Below, in pieces: positions 55,012 to 64,000 of a stretch of DNA of 64,000 bases. Position 1 is the stretch's first letter, and every line of letters begins with the position of its first letter. Under the pieces are notes generated by a model that did no database searches, was not told the DNA's origin, and saw only the letters and a program-made list of their open reading frames with translations. Source of the stretch: Nothophaeocryptopus gaeumannii (lineage: Eukaryota > Ascomycota > Dothideomycetes > Mycosphaerellales > Mycosphaerellaceae); NCBI GenBank assembly GCA_031771865.1, contig JASISA010000009.1, positions 1,984,001 to 2,048,000 on the forward strand, given 5' to 3'. Made by a program: the position numbers and the translations under genes.

Positions 55012-56494
55012 ATGAAGTCTGTTCCTCTCCTTACTCTTGCCTTTCAAGGCGCCTGGGCCTTCCCGGCCGTCTTGGAGGCCGTGCAAAACGGTCTCGAGAC
55101 CCGTCAGTCTTCTGGATGCAGCACCAACGCCGCTTGCAACCAAAACTTGCCAGTCTCCAACGCACAAATTGGCTACAAGCCGAACGCACCTACCGCTGCA
55201 CAAAAGGCGAGTGCTGCCCGCAACCACTGCGGCAACCTCGTTCCTTGCACGACCTTCAACGCTGCAGAGCAGCTGGTGTCTGTGACCGGGGCCAATGCGT
55301 ACCAATCTCCAGCAGCGAGTGACCTTCGTGGCCCTTGCCCTGGTATGTCGTCTCGCTAGATTTTCAAGACATGTTGTTTTTGACTGACGATGCCCACAGG
55401 CCTGAATGCTGCAGCCAACCATGGCTACTTGTCCCGCAATGGTGTCCAAACCCTTACCAAGACCATTTCTGGTCTTGGAGCTGCCTTTGGTATGTCCGCT
55501 GATCTGGCCGGTATCCTCGGAGCATACGCCATTGCTATTGATGGAGACTTGTCCTCCATGACCTGGTCCATCGGTGGACCCCAGCCAGGCATCCCACTCG
55601 TGGACAGCGGCCAGGGTATCTCTTGGTCTCACAACAAGTACGAGGGAGACACTTCTATCGCCCGCTGTGATGCCTACGTGAACAACGGAGACGCCCACTC
55701 CCTCAGCACTCGTCGATTTGGCTACGCCTATTCCGAGAATCAGAATGATCGTCTGGACATGGACAAGTTTGCCCGTGCTATGGCCAAGAACACCCATCGC
55801 TCGATCCAGCAAAACCCATACTACTTCGCCCCATTGTTCTCGACGACGCTGGTGTCACCTGCTGCGTACAACTTCGTCATTGCCATGATGTCCAACCACA
55901 CAGATGCCGAGCCCGATGGATATTTGAACCAGGCAATTTTCAAGGAGTTCTTCGCCGTCACTGGCAACTACCCCAACTATCAGTGGCAACCTGGTCAGGA
56001 ACGTATTCCAAACGTGAGTGATGACATCTGCCCTACTCTATTTATTCATCATGCTGACTTGTCTGCAGAACTGGTACCGCCGCCCTAGCACACAGCCATA
56101 CACTGCTGTCGCTGGTGTCTTCGGTGACTTGCTCTCTGAGTATGCCGCCTACCCAGATACTTTCCGCTTTGGAGGTAACGTCAACGGTGTGAACACCTAC
56201 ACTGGCATCGACGTCAGCAACTTCACCAATGGTGCCTACAGTGCCTCGAGCTTGTTGCAGGGTAACAACCTCGCCTGCTTTGCGTACCAGAACATTCAGC
56301 AGGGTCTGCCAGACGTCCTCAGCGCGAACCCATTGACCACTGCCGCCACCACCCTCTTGAACAACAACTTCGGTCCAGTCTTCGGCGGACTCAGCTGCCC
56401 GCAGGTTTCGAAGTTTAACAACAATAACCTCCCACCGTACAAAGGCAGGAGCTACAGCCCAGCGCCACCGGCTAGCGCTCGCCAGAACTGCTAA
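55012..56494 (+). CDS. Unspecific peroxygenase / haem-thiolate (chloro)peroxidase, secreted
   Basis: Exons 55012-55342, 55400-56013, 56069-56494; introns of 57 nt (GTATGT...CCACAG) and 55 nt (GTGAGT, GCTGAC, TGCAG); 456 aa. A signal peptide (MKSVPLLTLAFQGAWAFPA) leads into the mature protein. The axial-ligand motif of the family, PCP, appears as GPCPGLNAAANHGYL, with the first intron inside its glycine codon. The acid-base/metal site appears as KYEGDTSIARCDAY. N-glycosylation sequons are present (NHT, NFT). Members use H2O2 for oxygenation or halogenation of organic substrates outside the cell. The length of about 450 aa suggests a long-type UPO rather than a short one; substrate unknown. Confidence 0.92.
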
Positions 56495-56848
56495 GCGACA
56501 GCCGACAATTTGGAAAATTGGATTGGAAGAGCTATGTTCATGAGATCATGAGACTGCAGGGTCGTTGTTACGAGTACGTTTTGTTGTCAAATCTACGTAA
56601 ACACTCGTTGGATATGAATGACTTATTTGTCGTTGTAGCATGTCAGTCGTGTGTAGCTACTTGCTTGTTAAAAAAAAACTCTTACCAACCAAGTCTGAAT
56701 CAATCTCAACTTGCGCCTCATGTCGCTTTACAGCCTTCGTTGAGCTGCGAACTTCTCCAGGCCAGAAAATCTAGATTGACGACGGCAAACGCGGCGAGAA
56801 AGGGGTACCGTCCGAAGCAGTGCGAGAGGAGGATTTTCGGTTGCAAAG

Positions 56849-57319
56849 ATGCTAGTGGGAGCGGTGGGTGCACTCGTCATTGCATATACCGCCGCCTACA
56901 CACTGCCAATGTGCGATGGAAGTCTGGCAGCAGAGGAACAAGTGATGCAAAGCGTGGATCGAAGTGCGGCTTGGGAAGAGAGGACGAGTCTCACATGGTC
57001 GGAATCAGCCAGGTGGAGGATTCTGCCTGGTCTGGTGGCGCTTGTTGCAATGAGTGGTGTTGCCCTTGAACAGCTTCTTGCCACCCAACTGAACGGCAAG
57101 GCCAATACCCCCGAGAGGACCCATCAAGTGAACGGAGATGTGAAGAGTTCCAAGCAATCTTCTACCAGTGCAGCTCAGCCTGAGACGGCCAATACTGGAT
57201 ATCTGGCAAGCTTTGTCGCGAATCTTGTCGTGACGGGTGGTGTGGTACTTGGCATGGCCATATGGAGTTTTGTTGGAGCTCAACCCAGGCCAGATTCATC
57301 TCAGATGCCCGCAATGTGA
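56849..57319 (+). CDS. Small predicted membrane protein
   Basis: 156 aa, single exon. Three hydrophobic segments: N-terminal LVGAVGALVIAYTAAYT, middle LPGLVALVAMSGVALEQLLA, and C-terminal FVANLVVTGGVVLGMAIWSF, with a Ser/Gln-rich loop between the last two. No family recognised. It follows the peroxygenase on the same strand at 354 bp. The spacing of helices argues for a real gene. Confidence 0.5.
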   Translation: MLVGAVGALVIAYTAAYTLPMCDGSLAAEEQVMQSVDRSAAWEERTSLTWSESARWRILPGLVALVAMSGVALEQLLATQLNGKANTPERTHQVNGDVKSSKQSSTSAAQPETANTGYLASFVANLVVTGGVVLGMAIWSFVGAQPRPDSSQMPAM

Positions 57320-58729
57320 CATGGGTTGAGAGCTTAAGGGGTGTCTGCATGACTCGACAGCACGCCGAAAGTACGACTTGATAGCTGCCATTCGAATACG
57401 AAAAAATGCCAAAGCCTTCTCGCAGAAGCTGGTAGTGAGGTCAGGATTGCAGTCAGATGTGATGCAGACAATGCAAAGCGCAGTCAATATGCGCGACAGT
57501 GAGGTGCCAAGCAGGAGGCTGTTGTGACGCGGAGGGCTGCCGTGCGGATGATGTGGAAGGAGGAAGTCTGAGCTGCCAGGTGTGTGGTCTGTTTGCTCTG
57601 GCCACGACTTTGTTCACTCAGCATTGCTCGCCAAGGCGGGATTGCCGCATTGTGGGGCTATACTAAGACGGCTCTCCGTAAATACATCACGACCACCCAT
57701 CCGACCACTTTGCGCAGCCTGGGTCCAGCCCGAGCCTCACTGGCCATCATGTCGACCGCCACGCGAAAACCGAGTATGTTCAGCACACTGACCGACGATA
57801 GCGTCTGTCTCACCATTGGGCGCATGAACGCAAGACCTTAACAGTGAGCGTGTCAACCTGCCGCAGCCTATGAGATCGATGAAAGAAGATACCTCTGGAG
57901 CTACGACAGTCAGGAGAATCCCTGGTTCGATTTTTTGTGCCAGGCGTGGTGCTCAGTCGTGACAAGTCGATCTGCTCGGACACAGGCGACTTCAAAAACC
58001 TTCACGTGCTACGATGCGGCGCCTTGGAGGGATAGCACGCGTCCAACAGTCAACTATGACGGCCACCTCATTGGACATCTTCAAAACGCCATATCACGTA
58101 CAGGTTGTTGCGCGTGGCGTTGGACTCCATCGATGGAAGGAGGAAGTGTTCAACTGCCAAGCCGAAATTGTCGCCAAGATCATGCACTGCTACCACCATT
58201 TCTTTATTACCGTCCAGCTAAGATGCTTGGGTACACAGTTATTGGATATGTAGGCTCAGCGGGAGACGAATGTAACACGCAATGAACGCCTCACAACTCG
58301 GCAACAGCCTGGACGCAGCCCCCTACATTCATGGCACTACCACTGCATGAATGAATACAGGCGCTAGCCACTTGCGACCTTACCCATCAAGCTTAGAGCT
58401 CAAGCTCTGCGGCAATTCCTTGGATGGAAGAATTTCACTTGGCTTTGCACCTCACTAAAATGGATTTATCAGAGTAAGTCCATGCGGCGATTGCAACATG
58501 GCCACTGACATCGTCAGCCTTCGAAGCCACCTTGCTTTGGCCTGCATCAATAACTTCCTACCTTAGTAAGTCGAGATGATAGTCTGCCTGACTCTGCAAC
58601 ATGCAATGCACATTCACTTCAGGTATAAGAGATTCGAAGTCCTCTTCCATAAGCCAACACTCATCATCCAGCGCCGGAGACCATTCGCATTCCGATATCC
58701 CAAACACCCTCACATAACACTCACCAGCC
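57320..58729. other. Gap without an assignable gene
   Basis: 1.4 kb. Two stretches (about 57510-57580 and 58100-58170) share ATGGAAGGAGGAAGT-like words with other weak similarity, perhaps a very old repeat. Otherwise only short frames. Confidence 0.3.
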
Positions 58730-59179
58730 ATGTACATCTCACACGCAGCTCTAACATTCCTCTCTTTCTCCCCCTTCAGCCACGCCCTCTCCCTCCCACC
58801 AAGCGCCAACGCCGTCGCCCTCAAGACTCCCGCAACCCGCAAAACAGACTCAGCAACCAACGACGGCGTGAAAGCTTCCGTGGTCATCAACTTCGACCGC
58901 GCCGTCGCTACAGTCAATCTCAAAGCAGAAGACACCAAGAACGGCGGCGACAAAGTCTACGGAAGATATTGGGTCCACTATGGCGGTTCTCGCGAGGATC
59001 ATCACGATGCGAGGGTCTCGGGAACCAGGAGAGGGGATACTGCGAGCGTGAGTGGAACGCATGGAATGACTGGGAAGGCTGTTAGCGGGATTCGAATTGT
59101 CGCTTGTATCGACAAGGGGATCGCCAAGGACGATTGTGGGACGGAGAAGTTTATACGAAACCCGGATTGGCAGGGTTGA
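58730..59179 (+). CDS. Small secreted protein, unknown
   Basis: 149 aa with a hydrophobic start (MYISHAALTFLSFSPFSHAL) that looks like a signal peptide with possible cleavage after SANA. The mature part is polar with a beta-like stretch (ASVVINFDRAVATVNLKAED) and two cysteines near the C-terminus (CIDKGIAKDDC) that could pair. No domain recognised. Short, secreted and lineage-type: effector-like candidate only in the loose sense. Start chosen as the only ATG giving a signal peptide. Confidence 0.6.
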   Translation: MYISHAALTFLSFSPFSHALSLPPSANAVALKTPATRKTDSATNDGVKASVVINFDRAVATVNLKAEDTKNGGDKVYGRYWVHYGGSREDHHDARVSGTRRGDTASVSGTHGMTGKAVSGIRIVACIDKGIAKDDCGTEKFIRNPDWQG

Positions 59180-59461
59180 TGGAGGAGGTTGTTGAGCAGA
59201 GAAAGAAATTATTCGAAGGGCATGAGGTTGGGTTGATGGGTGGGGGTAAAAGGGGGTTATTTGGAGGGATCATTCCATTGTTTTTGCTGGTTCCAGACCG
59301 TATATAGACCACACATGCTTGATCCCCTCTTCGCCTTTTCCCCTAGTCCTTGGGTATCATTAAATTAGAGAACAAAGAAAACCTCGACGTCGTTTCCTTT
59401 CCCTTTGACCTTTTCGTAATCTCATAATTCGTCACGTCCCTCAATTTTCAGCACCCAGCCG

Positions 59462-60856
59462 CTATGAAACAATCACCGGCCATCCACTCGAAAAGTCAAG
59501 CTTGCTCCACCCAAAGAAGAAGTCATCGTAGTCATAGCTCACGCTCGGCTTCGCGTAGTGGTAGTACATGACCACTGAGTTTTGGTTCGGATCCCACATC
59601 ACACCCTGTCCGCCTGGGGCGTATACATCGTCGTGACTTCCCAGGACCAATGTGCCTCCATTGTCGTTCAAGCAGTCTCGGCCTTGGGCGTCCACGAAGC
59701 CGCCAGACTGTTGAGATGAGCGACAGACCATGACCTTGTACTCCTCGCCCGGTGGCGCAAGGTCGCTGCCGTTGTTGCAGCAGTTGCCCGAGCTGAAGAA
59801 CATGTAGGTATAGCCGCCCCATGCGAACTCATACGAGCCTTCAGTTGCACCGGACGTCAGGCCCGCGGGGCGCACCGTCGTGTTCTGAATGAGATGCGTC
59901 GTGCCGGCGAGATTGGCGGCTTTGATTGGAGGATTCGCCATCGGGACCTGGAAGATCTGGCCCCAGAAAGAGCCGAAGTTAAGGACGAGAGAGTCTTTAT
60001 TGAAGGCGAAGAGGTTAGGATCGATGCGGTTGTAGCCACTGTTTGGCGGGATGCCGATGCTGCCGTGGTCGGTCCATGAGCCGGGATCCATGGTCGTCGA
60101 GGTCGCGCAGCCGATGTCGCTGTCTTGGCTGCCCATCGAGCTCACGGCATAATACATGTAGTATGTATCTCCGAGCTTGAAGACATCGGGGGCCTGTACT
60201 CAGAGAAGAATGTTAGCCTTATTGATCCAGCCACCGAGTACATGTATGTGTGCGTGTGAAGCACAGCACAGCAAAGCCACGTGGGAAGAAAAGCTGCATG
60301 TCAGTAGTAAGCCAAGAAATACGACAACCGGTTTTCGGAACCTGGGGATACGGACATGCAGGTCCCTATCTCGCAGCTGACATGCATCTCGCGTGAGGCA
60401 CATGGGATCCAAATCAAGGCAGTGCCATTAGGTACCTGTCACTATCACGCAACGGCCTAGACTCGAGGACCCAGAGAGAAACCGACGGGCCGGGTTGTAT
60501 GAAAGACAATGCAGTCATCACATCCAGACAGGGGAGGGCTGTCTTACCCACAGATCCTGGTTGCCTACGAGATCGATAGAGGAGCCGGACGGCAGAGCAG
60601 CGCCTTTGAAGGTCCAAGGTCCGCTTATGCTTGGAGCTGTAGCCGTGTTGATGCGGTCGTTGGTGGTGAAGCGGTAGTATGTCTTGGTGTCTTCTCGGTA
60701 GACGACGGACGGATCGTGGAGACGGCCTTCGCAGACGCCGGAGCATGCGCCGCCGACTGCTGAGTATGAATACTGTCGCTTCTCATGAGGAAGTGCGGCG
60801 GTGAAGGTGGTTGCGAGGAGCGCGAGGAGGATGAGTGTCCGCTTGAGCGAGGCCAT
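59462..60856 (-). CDS. GH43 endo-1,5-alpha-L-arabinanase, secreted
   Basis: Exon 1 60856-60548 and exon 2 60193-59462, joined in phase 0 (TGG/GCC); 346 aa. Signal peptide MASLKRTLILLALLATTFTA followed by a KR site. The five-bladed GH43 core shows the catalytic base in RLHDPSVV, the third carboxylate in RIDPNLF and the general acid in EGSYEFAWGG, with SSGNCCNNG after it, typical of arabinanases. The enzyme would cut the arabinan side chains of pectin outside the cell. The intron is long for this window (354 nt, GTAAGA...ACAG), but domain continuity across it (NQDLW/APDVFKLGDTYYMYYAVS) is strong. The frame at the open start reaches 60871, but ATG 60856 begins the signal peptide. Confidence 0.92.
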
Positions 60857-62268
60857 GGTGGCGATGACCAATTGGTGGTCGGTGGTAGAGGCGGTGGCTG
60901 GTATGGCCCAAGGCTGGTGCTGTTACGAAACGCTTGCGGATGGAATGTGCGGATGAAGGTGAGTATTTATGTCAAACGGAATGTGTAAGAAACCCGGACG
61001 GGACGCATGTGCCGCAGTGTCACAGCGCGCACATGTCAATAATAGGCATACAAACGGGTGCAATCAGGCGTGAAGTGAACGGACATTGCAAACCTTCATA
61101 TGCCAATTCATTGGCACCGACCCACCTGATCCACCGACTCTTTTTAGTGCCACACAAACGCACAAGAGGAGGTCGGCAACTCTTTGCAATGACGATGAAA
61201 TGCAGGAGTCACGCTGCGCAACAGCAGGCTTGCCCAAGACATCATCAGTGCCGAACGGATTTGCGAAGCGCCAGCGCCAACGCATAGGAAGGTATATGCA
61301 CAGCCAAGGGTCGCATCCGAATTCCTTCAGTGTCCGTCCTGTCAGGCCCGGAAGGAGGAGTTCTCGGCGGGTCATGAGTCCTGGTCCCACTCCTGTATTG
61401 TGGTAGGGGAGAGGGGGGCTGAGGAGAGGAAGGGGAGTGCTTTGAAACACGCGACCATTTTCGGAGAAGCCATTTTACGCGGTTGCACTGGACATGAGTG
61501 GTCAGCTCAGGGCCATACGGATAATTAGGCACAGGGCAGTAACGCGAATCGCGAGTCTTACACATGGTTCCTGTGACATTTGTGAAACACCCTCAGGAAT
61601 CAACCTCAGCACCGCAGCGGGGCACTCTCGTTTGCTGTCGGACCGCATACGACTCTTTCTTGTACTGGTACCACACTGCGCGCGTGCGCTGTTGCAATGA
61701 CGGTATGGCCCACGTGGTGCTCTTTGGGGCCCGTACACGGCGCTGGTCACTGTTGTAGGAGGTCAGGAGAACAATTTTAGCAACTTTGGCAGGCCAAGAG
61801 CGAAGATCCGGGGTCCCCTGCATCGGCGAACAATGTGGAGCAGCGCTTCCGATCTTCCCGGGGAGCACCACGACGTCAAGGCTGGTTGGCTGGAGCTCAT
61901 AGGGCTGGTAATTTCCCGAAGGACTTTCTTGTCTGCCTCACTTCACTTGAACCTATCTTCACCGTCTTTACTTAATCCTCGCATCTAGGAATGACCCGGG
62001 CGGACCTGAAGTGGAGAGCGACATCTTCATTGAGGGATGAAAGTGAGGAGCGAATGGGTGACACTTGCTTGAGAGCGGCGCAGCAGGGAAGGACAATTGG
62101 GGCTGCAGAGGAGCGAGCAGGAGCGAGCAGCAATCTGAGTGAGATTGCTTGTTATCCGATGATTCTCATGCGTATGCTTATGCATGCGCGGAAGATCGAG
62201 GAAGATCGCTGTCCGCCAAGCGAGCTGCACCCGCCACATTTCTGTCTACAGCTCTTCAGTTCTTTAAT
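60857..62268. other. Intergenic, nothing recognised
   Basis: 1.4 kb between the arabinanase start and the dioxygenase stop, both genes on the minus strand. Short frames only. Contains the arabinanase promoter region next to 60857. Confidence 0.35.
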
Positions 62269-64000
62269 CTATCCCGATACTGTCGAAAACTTGACATCCT
62301 CTGGACTCATGCTGGTCATACGATACTTGCTGATGAAGTCGTCGCGGTTGATGTAACCACCGCACATCCTCCTCTTCCCGGTGAAAGAAGCTCGGCCGTG
62401 AAGCACTCTCCAATTGTCGAAGAGCAATGTCTGGCCCGGTTGCAGTTGGAACCAGTACTGATTCGCGGCATCACTCAGAATCTTGTCGAGTTTGGCTGCA
62501 GCACCATACCACTTCTCCACGCCGGTAAAGTCAGCTGCAATACCAGCACGGTCTGCATTGTTCCAGCGAACTTGGGTCAGGAAGCCGCCTTCAGGATCGT
62601 GCGACAGAGTCGGGAATGCCTGAGATGGTTGTATGCTGATGCCTTCATTGCCCGAGGCATGGGCATAGACGCCTGTTTCGGAGAGCATGAGGTACGCTTC
62701 GCGATCTTCGACGTAGAGTTGAAGAGCAGCACCGAAACCATCCACTAGGGAGCTCTCACCGCCAGATCCATCAGTGTGAGACAGCATGTGGAGTGCCTGA
62801 ATTCCGGCTGGCTCGGTGAAGTAGGTATTGTCCGTATGCGGTTCGAGATGCTCGCTGGTGTATGCTGTGTCTTTCGATGACAGGTCCGATGTGAAGTCGT
62901 AGAAAGCGCCGTAGTGTGTGTCACGAATTGGACCGATAGTCTTAAGAAAAGCCTCCGTTGCCTCTGGAGTGGCCGGCATATCCTCCACGATGCAGAATCC
63001 AAACCTCCGAACGTTTCCAAGCACATGCGCCATGCCAGGCTGGTTGAACACATCTCCGTATGACACGGCAGGCCGCGAAGAGGCTACGTCGGCGTTCCAT
63101 GTTGTGATGGGAGTGATGCCATAGCGGGTCTTGGTCATTCGATCACTTCTCCTATTCAGTAACAGTTGTGTTGCAAAGACGCTCCGATGGCCATCGCCGA
63201 CTGTACGCACAACATCAGCATGCAGAGTGAGGGAGGGAATGATTTTGCACCTACAGGTGATCGCGACTTCTTCGCTGCTGATCTCAATTTCCGAGATCTC
63301 CGTGTTCATATCGCCCTGAACCTGTCAATAGTATTGACCTGGGGAAGCGAAGAGTAACGGCGTACTTTGAGAACGTTGATCTGCCGTTGAGCCGTGTCTG
63401 TGTTTCGGCAATGAGCGCATGAGCAGTTGTCCCTGGCTCGTCAGACTCGGCGGAAAGAATGAGGCAGATAGCGCTTGCTCTACCTTAACCATTTTGAAGG
63501 TCTGCGAGAAGTCAGCATCCACAGATGCAAGCGAATTAAGCTCTCCATACACTCTGGTTGATCTATTCTCGCCTTCATCATATAGCTTAAGATCTCCACC
63601 TTCGAAGCGTAATGATAGCGAAGTCGGACGGGTGTCTGCATCGAGACGGGGTACGGGATGCTAAACCGACATGTGAGGAAGACATTGGAAGTATGCAGAC
63701 AGCATAACATACGTAGAGAGCGCTAAAGTTCAAGAAGTGGTCAGGCTTGGCATGTGCCTGGAAAGCCTTGGGCGAGCCTCCAGTACGGTCAAAAGGTTCG
63801 TCTTGACCGAGTCTACCGGAAAGAGAAGAGGAAGCTTGCAAGGTACGAGCGGACGAAGTGAGGCGGCGTATCGTCCGTACTTCCTGCAGACATATGTTCG
63901 AATGCCGACCTCTTCTGCTCTGTCGGCCGATCTCGCCGCCGAGGCGTCTATGAAACAGTTAGAATGCATGCATGGGGAGTCGATGAGGGAAAAACATACC
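62269..64000 (-). CDS. Trimethyllysine dioxygenase-like, mitochondrial; 5' end outside window
   Basis: Seven visible exons on the minus strand: 63947-63713, 63660-63551, 63501-63484 (18-nt microexon), 63432-63366, 63321-63255, 63200-62269, plus a last G at 64000 before an intron 63999-63948 (GTATGT, TCTAAC, CATAG). Introns are 44-54 nt. The joins rebuild the N-terminal zinc-binding domain (VPSKWLRDNCSCAHCRNTDT). The dioxygenase core follows with the iron-binding His/Asp (EHLEPHTDNTYFTEPAG), GGESSLVDGF, distal His and Arg (FDNWRVLHGRASFTGKRRMC) and GGYINRDDF. This is the TMLH/BBOX fold; the ending GGYINRDDF favours trimethyllysine dioxygenase, first step of carnitine synthesis. The N-terminal piece (RTIRRLTSSARTLQASSSLS) looks like a mitochondrial presequence. 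The first exon is beyond the right edge. Confidence 0.85.

Noticed and set aside
55006..55812. 268-codon minus-strand frame over the peroxygenase
   Set aside because: Runs through the peroxygenase intron and exons in antisense; no domain.
60414..60746. 110-codon minus-strand frame in the arabinanase intron
   Set aside because: Overlaps exon 1 in another frame; the arabinanase reading is clearly right.
62149..62748. 199-codon plus-strand frame
   Set aside because: Antisense to the dioxygenase core.

Overview
The window looks like a filamentous ascomycete chromosome (Pezizomycotina, most likely Dothideomycetes; the class is inference). The evidence is short spliceosomal introns (about 44-95 nt, GTRNGT-like donors, CTRAC branch sites), ascomycete-specific families (a kapC-type bZIP, an Mcp1/DUF1691-like protein, an unspecific peroxygenase), dense genes on both strands, and one degenerate AT-rich transposon. 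No prokaryotic operon, CRISPR array, rRNA or convincing tRNA was seen.

Left part, about 1-37.3 kb, is mostly housekeeping. In order: a 5'-truncated membrane-anchored hypothetical protein (+), a fructosyl-amino-acid/sarcosine oxidase-type flavoenzyme (-), an SR140-like spliceosomal protein (-), the intronless 7.3-kb TOR kinase (+), a small C2H2 protein (-), an Mcp1-like mitochondrial membrane protein (+), a MYND-finger gene whose frame breaks (+), a kapC-like bZIP (+), a hypothetical gene (+), a RING-CH membrane protein (-), the Rad26/CSB repair ATPase (+), an RRM protein with a 14-nt microexon (-), the Bcs1 chaperone (+), the Rrp3 rRNA helicase (-) and the Ssf1/Peter Pan ribosome-assembly factor (+). 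Several pairs are divergent over short shared promoters; rrp3/ssf1 is a functionally matched pair. A 500-bp hAT-like MITE sits at 23.3-23.8 kb.

Middle part, about 37.3-55 kb, is accessory in character: long gaps, decayed sequence and duplications. It holds three paralogous C2H2-like finger proteins (A + at 39.3-41.3 kb, B - at 41.6-44.0 kb, C - at 47.0-49.3 kb). They share one finger module interrupted by an intron at the same place and phase. The convergent A/B arrangement appears to have been duplicated: the 3' end of an A copy lies immediately beyond the 3' end of C. A decayed coiled-coil gene with a recognisable promoter occurs twice (46.2-46.7 and 51.4-51.8 kb). A BTB/POZ gene at 52.5-53.2 kb carries a frame break.

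Right part, about 55-64 kb, is enriched in secreted or metabolic genes: an unspecific peroxygenase/chloroperoxidase (+), a small membrane protein (+), a small secreted protein (+), a GH43 endo-arabinanase (-), and a mitochondrial trimethyllysine dioxygenase of carnitine biosynthesis (-) that runs off the right edge.

Exon structures were read by eye from splice consensus and reading frame; none has been checked against RNA or databases.
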